A stretch of 5,086 nucleotides of DNA from Actinomycetota bacterium (lineage in GTDB: Bacteria > Actinomycetota > Acidimicrobiia > Acidimicrobiales > CADCSY01): NCBI GenBank assembly GCA_019348335.1, contig JAHWJR010000149.1, forward strand, positions 1 to 5,086, read 5' to 3'. The notes below the pieces were generated by a model. It searched no databases. It was given only the letters and a program-made list of their open reading frames with translations, and had not been told where the DNA came from. The position numbers and the translations under genes are program-made. The number at the start of each line of letters is the position of its first letter. The stretch's first letter is position 1. Shown piece after piece: positions 1 through 5,005 of this stretch.

Positions 1-72
1 ACTCCTTGTTGTTCCTGTATGGGTCAGTTTTCACGTGCCGCTGAAAGTGTCGACCCCGATCAGGACCCGCCA
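1..72 (-). mobile_element. Possible terminal segment of an IS21-type insertion sequence
   Basis: Read leftward, this stretch has a GGGGTCGACACTTTCAGC block, then CACGTGAAAACTGACCC, and finally AAGGAGT at the extreme window edge. The last is a good Shine-Dalgarno sequence for a leftward gene that would start just outside. From memory, the GGGTCAGTTTTCACG block resembles the repeat-bearing ends found ahead of istA in actinobacterial IS21 elements. A TG on the minus strand at 72-71 could be the element's outer end, since IS21 elements end in 5'-TG...CA-3'. No transposase is visible, and the call rests on a remembered motif plus the ribosome-binding site. It could instead be the ordinary leader of an unrelated leftward gene. 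Confidence 0.4.
2..7 (-). promoter_or_regulatory. Shine-Dalgarno-like AAGGAG for a gene starting beyond the left edge
   Basis: The minus strand reads AAGGAGT as it leaves the window, a near-perfect anti-16S match. The start codon would lie a few bases outside. No start is visible, so this shows only that a leftward gene probably begins there. Confidence 0.4.
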
Positions 73-183
73 GTAGGTGTTCGTGGGGGGCGACCGATCC
101 GGATGACGTATTCGGCCACACGCCTACCGACGCCCGCCCGTCATCGTGGATGACCTTCCCCCGCCCGGAGCGGACACCTACTG
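71..183 (+). repeat. Nested inverted repeats; candidate structured RNA
   Basis: The outer arms CAGTAGGTGTTCG (71-83) and CGGACACCTACTG (171-183) pair over 13 positions with one U81-G173 wobble. Inside them, GGGGG (85-89) can pair with CCCCC (158-162), or GGGC (88-91) with GCCC (163-166). GATGACG (102-108) pairs perfectly with CGTCATC (139-145), and TCGG (112-115) with CCGA (127-130). All these helices are nested. The single imperfection is a G-U pair if the plus strand is transcribed but an A-C mismatch on the minus strand, which mildly favours plus-strand RNA. I see no promoter or terminator assigned to it and recognise no RNA family. It could also be a DNA element or a flank of the adjacent insertion sequence. 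Confidence 0.35.
140..154. repeat. 15-bp inverted repeat GTCATC-GTG-GATGAC
   Basis: Perfect 6-bp arms flank a 3-bp centre. The left arm also takes part in the long-range pairing with 102-108, so GGATGAC occurs twice as a direct repeat (101-107 and 148-154). This could be an operator, or an alternative fold of the element spanning 71-183. Confidence 0.25.
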
Positions 184-292
184 TGAGGGGGTGCGGAGTC
201 CCTTCAGGATGCTGCCGTCCGTATCGTCGAACAGCGGAGCCTGTAAGAGGCCAGGAGCCGGAGATCTCCGGCCAGATGCAGGCCGGGCGTGC
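184..292. other. Non-coding stretch downstream of the pseudo-receiver gene
   Basis: I see no supportable gene between the nested repeats and the stop codon of the leftward gene. The only distinct feature is the 16-bp palindrome at 257-272. Confidence 0.5.
257..272. terminator. 16-bp perfect palindrome, possible weak terminator or operator
   Basis: GCCGGAGATCTCCGGC is a perfect palindrome that can fold as a 6-bp stem with a GATC loop. It lies about 20 bases past the stop of the leftward gene at 293-622, where a terminator would be expected. No T-tract follows on the minus strand, so an intrinsic terminator is doubtful and a protein-binding site is equally possible. Confidence 0.3.
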
Positions 293-622
293 TCACCTCG
301 TTGACTGTACGTGGTGATCGAGCAGATCAAGCACCTCGGTGAGGGGGTCCGGCCCGTCGATCTCCAGTTCGGCGGTGACCTCGTCGACGGTCACGCGGAG
401 CGGCGTGTCCCAGCTCGACGGCAAGACGATGACCACCGGCGCGGAGTACTCGGGAACGGGGAGCGTCGACAGCACGGCGTCGAAGTGGATGGAGGGCGCC
501 CCGTCACCGGCTCCGAAGTCGGGCACGACCACGTCGTAGCCACCTCGCCGTTCGACCAACCCGGCAAGGGCGGTGGCACCGACGTAGGGAACGGCGACGA
601 CGAGCACGACCGGTCGGGACAC
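293..622 (-). CDS. Small protein resembling a degenerate receiver (pseudo-receiver) domain
   Basis: A 109-residue cytoplasmic protein with no signal peptide or membrane segment. Alternating strands and helices suggest a receiver-like fold: hydrophobic strand PVVLVVAV (4-11), a helix over roughly 13-26, then GYDVVVPD. Next come FDAVLSTLPVP, where a receiver would carry its phosphorylated Asp, then the buried strand APVVIVLPSS and a C-terminal helix ending LDLLDHHV. The Asp pair after the first strand, the phosphoacceptor Asp and the conserved Lys are not apparent, so it would not be phosphorylated in the usual way. The GTG at 622-620 is the only ordinary start after the in-frame TGA at 634-632, and its Shine-Dalgarno is poor. 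It is divergent from the response regulator across 43 bp, suggesting a shared function. The fold is inferred from sequence pattern alone; the frame is convincing by length, amino-acid make-up and position. Confidence 0.65.
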   Translation of the reverse strand: MSRPVVLVVAVPYVGATALAGLVERRGGYDVVVPDFGAGDGAPSIHFDAVLSTLPVPEYSAPVVIVLPSSWDTPLRVTVDEVTAELEIDGPDPLTEVLDLLDHHVQSTR

Positions 623-628
623 GTGTCC
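617..628. promoter_or_regulatory. 12-bp palindrome over the start codon of the pseudo-receiver gene
   Basis: GGACACGTGTCC is a perfect palindrome containing a CACGTG core. It covers the GTG start at 622-620 and lies in the very short divergent region, so a protein bound here could block translation initiation sites or the promoter of either gene. It is unlike the TCGGCAA sites seen elsewhere in the window. No binding protein can be named. Confidence 0.35.
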
Positions 629-657
629 AAGTCAATCCCCCCTAGCGTGGTGCCGCC

Positions 658-672
658 TCGGCAAGATGCCGG
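658..672. promoter_or_regulatory. Imperfect TCGGCAA palindrome overlapping the response-regulator start
   Basis: The half-site TCGGCAA at 658-664 exactly matches the arms of the twin operators at 1385-1428. It is followed by a mismatched, shifted right half, reading TCGGCA-AGA-TGCCGG. It covers the ATG at 666, which would give autoregulation if the same protein binds it. If translation actually starts at TTG 702 or GTG 714, the site would sit in ordinary promoter territory. Confidence 0.35.
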
Positions 673-1364
673 ATTTTCACGACCCGAGAGGTGGCGAGGC
701 GTTGCCAGGTTCGGTGCTGCTCATCGATGACCACGTGGTCATCGCCCAAGCGATGGCCGAGGCCCTGCGGGGTGCCGGCTACGACCCGGTGGAGTACGTG
801 GGGGAGGACGCCTTCGACGTGGAGAGCATCCTCACCGTCGCCGAGCGCCTCCGGCCGGATGTCGCCCTGGTCGACCTCAACCTGGGCGCCGGCCGGTCCG
901 GTTTCCCCCTGATCGGTCCGCTCGTCGGCCGGGGAGTCAAGGTGGTGGCCTTCACCGCCAGCGACGACCCGCTGGCCATGGCCCGCTGCGTGGAGGCAGG
1001 TGCGACGGCGTTCCTGCACAAGGCGTCGCCGTTCGACGCCCTGCTGTTGACCATCGACCGGGTGTTGGCCGGTGAGGAGCTGATCTCCCAGCACCGTCGC
1101 CAGGAGCTGCTCGCCGTGCTGCGCTCGTTCCGAGATGCCGACGACTCCCGCCTCGCCCGCCTGGCGGCGCTCACGCCGCGCGAGCAGGAGGTGCTCAAGG
1201 CCCTCATGGCCGGGCACACCGCCGCCCGCATCGCCGAGGACAGCTACGTCTCCATCAGGACCGTCCGCACCCACATCGAGGCCATCCACCGCAAGCTCGG
1301 CGTGAAGTCGCAGCTGTCCGCTGTTGCCTTCGCCCGCGAAGTGGGCTGGCCGAGGGAGGGCTGA
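666..1364 (+). CDS. NarL/LuxR-family two-component response regulator
   Basis: A 232-residue cytoplasmic DNA-binding response regulator. The receiver domain spans about 16-137: acidic pair D21-D22 in LLIDDH, probable phosphoacceptor D70 in VALVDLNLG, T97 in VVAFTAS and conserved K119 in FLHKAS. A linker with several Arg leads to a LuxR-type helix-turn-helix at about 168-228, with LTPREQEVL, then RTVRTHIEAIHRKLGVKS. Length and order are normal for the NarL/FixJ class, which bind DNA as dimers. The start is uncertain. ATG 666 has no clear Shine-Dalgarno and gives about 15 residues before the receiver, whereas TTG 702 (AGAGG 10 bases upstream) or GTG 714 would begin at the usual place. The likely partner is the histidine kinase at 3387-4862, of the matching class; this pairing is inferred. 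The downstream gap holds sites with the geometry this family binds. Confidence 0.93.
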   Translation: MPDFHDPRGGEALPGSVLLIDDHVVIAQAMAEALRGAGYDPVEYVGEDAFDVESILTVAERLRPDVALVDLNLGAGRSGFPLIGPLVGRGVKVVAFTASDDPLAMARCVEAGATAFLHKASPFDALLLTIDRVLAGEELISQHRRQELLAVLRSFRDADDSRLARLAALTPREQEVLKALMAGHTAARIAEDSYVSIRTVRTHIEAIHRKLGVKSQLSAVAFAREVGWPREG

Positions 1365-1374
1365 GGGGCCGCCC

Positions 1375-1384
1375 GACGGCCGTC
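1375..1384. repeat. 10-bp palindrome GACGGCCGTC
   Basis: A perfect palindrome ten bases after the response-regulator stop, directly abutting the first 7-2-7 operator. With the neighbouring bases it can also form a 5-bp GGCCG/CGGCC stem (1367-1381), but there is no T-tract, so it is weak as a terminator. Confidence 0.25.
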
Positions 1385-1428
1385 TCGGCAACATTGCCGA
1401 TATCGGCGGGGATCGGCAATCTTGCCGA
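1385..1428. promoter_or_regulatory. Twin 7-2-7 palindromic operators, probable NarL-family binding sites
   Basis: Two perfect 16-bp palindromes, TCGGCAACATTGCCGA (1385-1400) and TCGGCAATCTTGCCGA (1413-1428), have identical 7-base arms and differ only in the 2-base centre. Their centres are 28 bp apart. Between them, GCCGATATCGGC (1396-1407) is a third palindrome overlapping the first site. The two-base loops rule out a stable RNA hairpin of the full arms, so these are DNA sites. Seven-base inverted arms spaced by two bases are the classic arrangement for NarL dimers, and a NarL-type regulator is encoded immediately upstream. The likely target is the coiled-coil gene at 1597. The binding protein is inferred, not shown. 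Confidence 0.7.
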
Positions 1429-1429
1429 C

Positions 1430-1457
1430 GAGACCAGCACCACCCCCGTCGTACCTT
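1430..1457 (+). promoter_or_regulatory. Tentative promoter of the coiled-coil gene
   Basis: TACCTT at 1452-1457 fits a TANNNT -10 element. The -35 position 16 bases upstream (GAGACC, 1430-1435) is poor, as expected for an activator-dependent promoter. A start near 1464 would put the two operators around -43 and -71, the proximal one next to the -35. The -10 match is short and could be chance. Confidence 0.25.
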
Positions 1458-1463
1458 GACCAC

Positions 1464-1596
1464 TGCCGGACAGAACGCCGGCGGCGGTGCGAAGATCCGA
1501 GGGGCCTCATCTGGTCGCCTGGCCCCCGGGGAGCGAGTGGCGAAACCGACGCAGACAACAGACGGGGGCAACCCCTGACATGCGGAGGTACCACTC
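1464..1596 (+). other. Presumed 5' leader with two short hairpins
   Basis: This stretch between the tentative promoter and the coiled-coil start holds no gene. It contains a GGGGCC/GGCCCC stem (1501-1506 with 1521-1526) and a GGGG-GCAA-CCCC hairpin with a GNRA tetraloop (1564-1575), eight bases ahead of the ribosome-binding site. I recognise no riboswitch family. Because the second hairpin lies so close to GGAGG, it could influence translation, but short G/C stems are common at this base composition. Confidence 0.3.
1584..1588 (+). promoter_or_regulatory. Ribosome-binding site GGAGG of the coiled-coil gene
   Basis: GGAGG lies 8 bases before ATG 1597. It is the strongest Shine-Dalgarno within the window and fixes this start, which also places a signal peptide exactly at the N-terminus. 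Confidence 0.8.
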
Positions 1597-2685
1597 ATGA
1601 AGTCATGGAAGAAGTTCGGTTCGGTGGTCACCACGGCCGGACTCTTGTTCGGGCTCGTCATCGGCGGAACGGCGCTGCCGGCGTCGGCGGAAGTCGACCC
1701 AGCGCTGGTCGAGCTCGAGGAGGCCGTCCTCGCTGCTCAGGGCGAGGTCGAGCGCCTCGCGTCCGAGGTAGCCGACGCCGAAGTTGACCTTGCTAATGCC
1801 CGGGCCCGACTCTCGGACGCTGTGGAGAATGCTGAGGCTGCCGCCAAGACGCTCGCCAGCGCGGAGGTTGCGCTGGAGCAAACGGAGGTAGCGCTGCAGG
1901 GGGCACGGGAAGATGAGGCTGCGGCTCAGGTCGCGTATGACGCTGCAAATGAGGTCCTCACTGCCGCCACCGCTACCCTCGCCGGCGCCGAGTCGGCCGA
2001 GGCCGCGCAGCAGGCCGTCGTCGACGCCGAGGCCACTGAGGTCGACACCAAGGAGAAGGAGCTTGCCGACGCCATCGCCGTCAGGGACGGCCTGGTTGCT
2101 CAGCGCAACGACTGCGCAGTCGGGAGGACTGGCAATTCGTGCCGCGGTCAACTCAACGGCGACATCAATGATGCCAATGCGACCATCACGCTCAAGGAGG
2201 CCGAGCTTGCGGCAGCTCAGCAGGAGCTGGCAGAAGCGCAGGCTGTTCTCGCCCCGCTCACGGAGGCTGTAAACGCAGCTCAGGACGATGTGGAGGCTGC
2301 GGCGTCGAGCGTCGAGAGCGCTGCATCGACGCTTGCTGACGCAGGTGCGGCCGTCGCTAAGGCGGAGAGCGACGTCACCGCTGCACAAACTCAGGTCGCA
2401 CTTGCTCAGACGAACGTGACGACCACGCAGGCTGCCGTTGACGGTTCCGCTGCGGTCGTTGATGCTGCTGCCCGTCTCCTCGAGGAGAAGCAGACCGAGC
2501 TGCTTGTTGCTGAGCAGAACCTGGTGACCGCCCAACAGAACCTCGACTCCTACGTCCCGCCGGCGCCCGAGACGCCCGTGCACGCCGGCTGCAAGGGTCT
2601 GGCGCAGGCCGCAGTGTCGAACGCCGGTGCCAAGGGCAAGGGCCCGGGCGCTGTCACCAACGTGGCGAACAAGCTCGGCTGCTAG
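1597..2685 (+). CDS. Secreted Ala-rich coiled-coil hairpin protein with Cys-ended tail, unknown function
   Basis: A 362-residue protein of no family I recognise. A Sec signal peptide is clear: basic MKSWKK, a hydrophobic core (about 8-26) and likely cleavage after LPASA (31). Residues 35-319 are almost wholly Ala/Glu/Gln/Val heptad-like helix. The run is broken near its middle by C173-x8-C182, giving two arms of about 138 and 137 residues. I infer an antiparallel hairpin with a disulfide at the tip. A proline hinge PPAPETP (321-327) leads to a roughly 35-residue Gly/Ala/Lys tail with C332 and the final residue C362, perhaps a second disulfide loop. No catalytic domain, LPXTG motif, lipobox or membrane anchor is seen. 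It may act as a spacer, periplasmic or wall-associated scaffold, or interaction protein. Codons end in A or T much more often than in the neighbouring genes. Twin operators precede it and a strong terminator follows, so it is transcribed alone. Confidence 0.88.
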   Translation: MKSWKKFGSVVTTAGLLFGLVIGGTALPASAEVDPALVELEEAVLAAQGEVERLASEVADAEVDLANARARLSDAVENAEAAAKTLASAEVALEQTEVALQGAREDEAAAQVAYDAANEVLTAATATLAGAESAEAAQQAVVDAEATEVDTKEKELADAIAVRDGLVAQRNDCAVGRTGNSCRGQLNGDINDANATITLKEAELAAAQQELAEAQAVLAPLTEAVNAAQDDVEAAASSVESAASTLADAGAAVAKAESDVTAAQTQVALAQTNVTTTQAAVDGSAAVVDAAARLLEEKQTELLVAEQNLVTAQQNLDSYVPPAPETPVHAGCKGLAQAAVSNAGAKGKGPGAVTNVANKLGC

Positions 2686-2707
2686 CCCTCAGCTTTTCCG
2701 TCACGTG

Positions 2708-2743
2708 AAGAAGGCCCTCCCGCCGGAGGGCCTTCTTTGCTTT
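2708..2743 (+). terminator. Strong rho-independent terminator
   Basis: AAGAAGGCCCTCC (2708-2720) and GGAGGGCCTTCTT (2725-2737) form a perfect 13-bp stem with a CGCC loop, followed by TTGCTTTT. It starts 22 bases after the coiled-coil stop and separates that gene from the DUF488 gene. Confidence 0.93.
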
Positions 2744-2806
2744 TCCCAGCCCACGAAAGACCGCTCGAAACAGTGCCGGTGTGCGCCTCGTTGCGTCGGG
2801 TAGCAC

Positions 2807-3370
2807 GTGGCCGTGTACCCCATGCGCACGCTCGGCCACGGCACCCTCACCGCCGACGACCTCGCCAGCCTGCTCGTCGAGGCCGAGGTCGAGATGGTCG
2901 TCGACGTCCGGCGCTACCCCGGCAGCCGCCGCCACCCGCACTTCGCCGGCGACGAGATGGCGGCGTGGCTCCCGGACCGAGGTGTGAGCTACCGGTGGCT
3001 TCCCTCGCTCGGAGGCCGGCGCACGCCGGCAGCCGCTTCGCCCAACGTCGGTCTACGCAACGAGCAGTTCAGGGCCTATGCCGACCATATGGCCTCCGAG
3101 GAGTTCGCCGGTGGCGTGTCAGAGCTGGTCGCGCTGGCACAGGGCCAGCCGGTGGCGGTCATGTGCGCCGAGTCGGTGTGGTGGCGGTGCCACCGGCGTC
3201 TCCTGGCCGACCATCTCGTGCTGGTGTCCGAGGTGCCGGTCGAGCACCTGTTCCACGACGGCCGCCTCGTCGAGCACCAGCCCACCGCCGAGGCCCGCCG
3301 GGCCGGCGACCACGTGATCTACGACGTCGGCGTGGACCGGCCGCTGCGCTCGCCGACGGCTGAGCCGTGA
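2807..3370 (+). CDS. DUF488 family protein
   Basis: A 187-residue soluble protein with the DUF488 hallmarks in order. These are RTLGHGTL (7-14), VVDVRRYPGSRRHPHF (31-46) and LGGRR (68-72). YADHM (91-95) and MCAESVWWRCHRRLLAD (119-135), with cysteines C120 and C128, follow. The length is normal for the family. The biochemical role of DUF488 is not settled; the conserved Arg and Cys residues look like a ligand or catalytic pocket, which is inference. GTG 2807 is the earliest possible start because an in-frame TAG lies at 2801-2803. Its Shine-Dalgarno is weak, and GTG 2813 or ATG 2822 are alternatives, the last just preceding RTLGH. It follows a strong terminator, so it needs its own promoter, which I could not place. 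It converges on the histidine kinase with 16 bases between stops. No functional link to the two-component genes is evident. Confidence 0.9.
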   Translation: MAVYPMRTLGHGTLTADDLASLLVEAEVEMVVDVRRYPGSRRHPHFAGDEMAAWLPDRGVSYRWLPSLGGRRTPAAASPNVGLRNEQFRAYADHMASEEFAGGVSELVALAQGQPVAVMCAESVWWRCHRRLLADHLVLVSEVPVEHLFHDGRLVEHQPTAEARRAGDHVIYDVGVDRPLRSPTAEP

Positions 3371-3371
3371 C

Positions 3372-3388
3372 GAGCCCCGCTGGGGCTC
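3372..3388. terminator. Hairpin between convergent genes, possible weak bidirectional terminator
   Basis: GAGCCCC-GCT-GGGGCTC is a perfect 7-bp stem with a 3-base loop in the gap between the DUF488 and kinase stops, overlapping the kinase TGA. It has no T-tract on either side. Position suggests a shared terminator. Confidence 0.4.
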
Positions 3389-4862
3389 AACGAGTGTCGA
3401 GCGGCAGTGCGACCTCGACCGTGGTCCCGCTTCCGGGAGCCGAGGTCACGTGCAGGCTGCCCCCGAGCGCCTCCACCCGCTGGCGCATGCTTCGCAGCCC
3501 GAAGCCGGCCCGCACCTGGGCCGGGTCGAAGCCCCGACCGTCGTCGGTCACCGTGAGGCGGACGTCGCCGTCGCCGGTCGCCACCCGGACCACCACGCAC
3601 CCCGCTTCGCCGTGGCGTACTGCATTGGTGGTGGCCTCCCGCACCACCCGCACCAGCGCGTCACGAGCGATCATCGGCACCGGCGCCGCGGGCTCGACGT
3701 CGAGCTCGGCGATGGCGCCGGCCCGGGTGACGACGTCTTGTGCCGCCTCTCGCAGCTTGTCCGCCAGCGGCAGCTCGAAGTCATCGGACAGGGCCTCGAT
3801 GGCGTGACGTGACTCGTCGAGGGCCCGCTCGGCGGCCGCCGCCAGGTGGCCGGCCATGCCGGGGATGACCGTGCCGCCGGCCATGGCGGCGGTCTGCGAG
3901 CGGATGAACGCCAACTCCTGGGTGAGCCCGTCGTGGAGGTCGCGGGCCAGGCGCCGGCGCTCCTCAACCGCGGACAACCGTGCCTGGTCGCTCCAGTAGG
4001 CGCTGATCTCTCGGGTCGCTCCCACCAGGAAGAACAGGTAGGAGCCCAACCGCAGCAGGTCGCCGGTGTAGACCCAGTTGGAGTACAGCGACGGGAACAA
4101 GAAGTAGTGGAGGCGGGCGAAGGCGCCCAGTGCAGCTCCGGCGCCCAGCCACCGCAGCAGCTCGTCCCCTTCCTTGCGGCTCTGGCGGGTGAACCCAGCG
4201 GCAGCGGCGGCGTAGAGCCCGAGCGCCACGATCTGGACGGCGGTGACCACCTCATGGGCTCCGGCACCCGGCTGGTTGCCGGTCGGAGGTCGTGTCGGGT
4301 CGATGGCCTCCTGCAGCCAGGCGTCGGCCACCACGGCCGCCAGCACCACGGTGAGTGCCACCGCTCCCGTCATCACCAGAAGGGCCCTCATCAGGGGCCG
4401 CCCTCGGGGGGCCAGCCGCGTCCTGGTGAGCGACGCCACGCACAGGAAGGCGATGGCCACCAGGCGGAGCCCGATCGCCACCCACGTCACCGCCCCGACC
4501 GGTCTCGAGCCGAGGACGGCGATGGGACCGGCTGACAGGAACAGGTTGACCACAGCCATGACGGAGAAGGCCCACGCCATAGCCAGGTGCTGGACGCGCC
4601 CGGTGGAGCGGAACCGTCCGGCGGCCAGGTAGGCCAGGAGCGCAGCGATGAGCCCTTCCGCGGTTTCCAGCGTCAGGTGCAGGGCCGGGTTGTCGTAGGC
4701 GAGGCGCAGGCCGGGCAGAAGCGTGACCACGAGCGTGTGAGCAGCACCGATGGCCAAGGCGGTGAGCAGGGGCAGATCTGAGATGGGCCGGCGCACCACC
4801 CGCTGCCTGACCGTCTCGTCGTGGTCGTCGGTGACTGGCGTGCGGTCGGCCTCCGCTTCCAT
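3387..4862 (-). CDS. Multi-pass membrane sensor histidine kinase, NarL-partner (HisKA_3) class
   Basis: A 491-residue inner-membrane sensor kinase. Residues about 31-284 contain roughly eight hydrophobic segments (near 32-51, 60-82, 89-113, 124-146, 157-179, 204-224, 236-256, 264-283) with little extracytoplasmic sequence. The signal is therefore probably sensed within or near the membrane. ARLHYFLFPSLY (249-260) looks like a conserved family motif. The HisKA_3 dimerisation helix follows with ERRRLARDLHDGLTQ, the phosphoacceptor being H310. The ATPase domain has an N-box REATTNAVRHGEA (N413), G1 DDGRGFD (440-446), G2 GFGLRSM (453-459) and a final GSGTTVEVALPL. All catalytic parts are present. 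ATG 4862 has GGAG 8 bases upstream. The frame stays open to the window edge but has no ATG, GTG or TTG, and its Arg/Ser-rich reading looks non-coding. The kinase class matches the response regulator at 666-1364, the probable partner despite separation by two genes. Confidence 0.94.
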   Translation of the reverse strand: MEAEADRTPVTDDHDETVRQRVVRRPISDLPLLTALAIGAAHTLVVTLLPGLRLAYDNPALHLTLETAEGLIAALLAYLAAGRFRSTGRVQHLAMAWAFSVMAVVNLFLSAGPIAVLGSRPVGAVTWVAIGLRLVAIAFLCVASLTRTRLAPRGRPLMRALLVMTGAVALTVVLAAVVADAWLQEAIDPTRPPTGNQPGAGAHEVVTAVQIVALGLYAAAAAGFTRQSRKEGDELLRWLGAGAALGAFARLHYFLFPSLYSNWVYTGDLLRLGSYLFFLVGATREISAYWSDQARLSAVEERRRLARDLHDGLTQELAFIRSQTAAMAGGTVIPGMAGHLAAAAERALDESRHAIEALSDDFELPLADKLREAAQDVVTRAGAIAELDVEPAAPVPMIARDALVRVVREATTNAVRHGEAGCVVVRVATGDGDVRLTVTDDGRGFDPAQVRAGFGLRSMRQRVEALGGSLHVTSAPGSGTTVEVALPLDTR

Positions 4863-4870
4863 CCCAGGGT

Positions 4871-4874
4871 CTCC
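4871..4874 (-). promoter_or_regulatory. Ribosome-binding site GGAG of the histidine kinase
   Basis: On the minus strand GGAG lies 8 bases before the ATG at 4862-4860. It supports this start against any longer form continuing in the open frame upstream. Confidence 0.6.
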
Positions 4875-4914
4875 GAGCTCGCCGTCGGTGATCTGACGGG
4901 CGGTGAGGCTACCG

Positions 4915-4930
4915 GTGCTGCCGCCAGCAC
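4915..4930. repeat. Inverted repeat GTGCTG-CCGC-CAGCAC upstream of the kinase
   Basis: Perfect 6-bp arms with a 4-base loop lie about 50 bases before the kinase start. It could be an operator or a weak hairpin at the end of a preceding leftward gene. No T-tract is present. Confidence 0.25.
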
Positions 4931-5005
4931 GTCCGAATTGCCGGGATGGCCGGCGTGATGAACCACGGCGCCGCTCTTCCCTGGAGGAGCGCGTCGCGGT
5001 CGCCC

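Noticed and set aside
1456..1461. TTGACC as a -35 element for the coiled-coil gene
   Set aside because: No TANNNT-like -10 lies 16-18 bases downstream; that segment is pure G/C with CGCCGGCGG.
1443..1568. CCCCCGTC (1443-1450) can pair with GACGGGGG (1561-1568) as a leader-closing helix
   Set aside because: The left arm would lie upstream of the tentative transcription start, the loop is over 100 bases and contains no recognised riboswitch motif, and 8-bp G/C matches are common here.
642..1661. Long leftward open frame of 339 codons antisense to the response regulator
   Set aside because: It is a reflection of G/C third-position bias: the sense strand encodes a complete receiver and LuxR-type helix-turn-helix, and the antisense product is low-complexity Arg/Gly/Pro-rich with no domain.
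2063..2069. TTGCCGA half-site inside the coiled-coil gene
   Set aside because: A single half within coding sequence (Leu-Ala-Asp codons) with no opposing half, so probably coincidence.
1603..2583. Leftward open frame of 326 codons antisense to the coiled-coil gene
   Set aside because: The sense frame has a signal peptide, a strong ribosome-binding site and a matching terminator. The antisense reading is rich in Leu, Ser and Arg, as expected from complementing an Ala/Glu helix.
3846..4535. Rightward open frames inside the histidine kinase gene
   Set aside because: The opposite strand carries all the kinase motifs in one frame. The rightward products are Gly/Arg/His-rich without recognisable domains.
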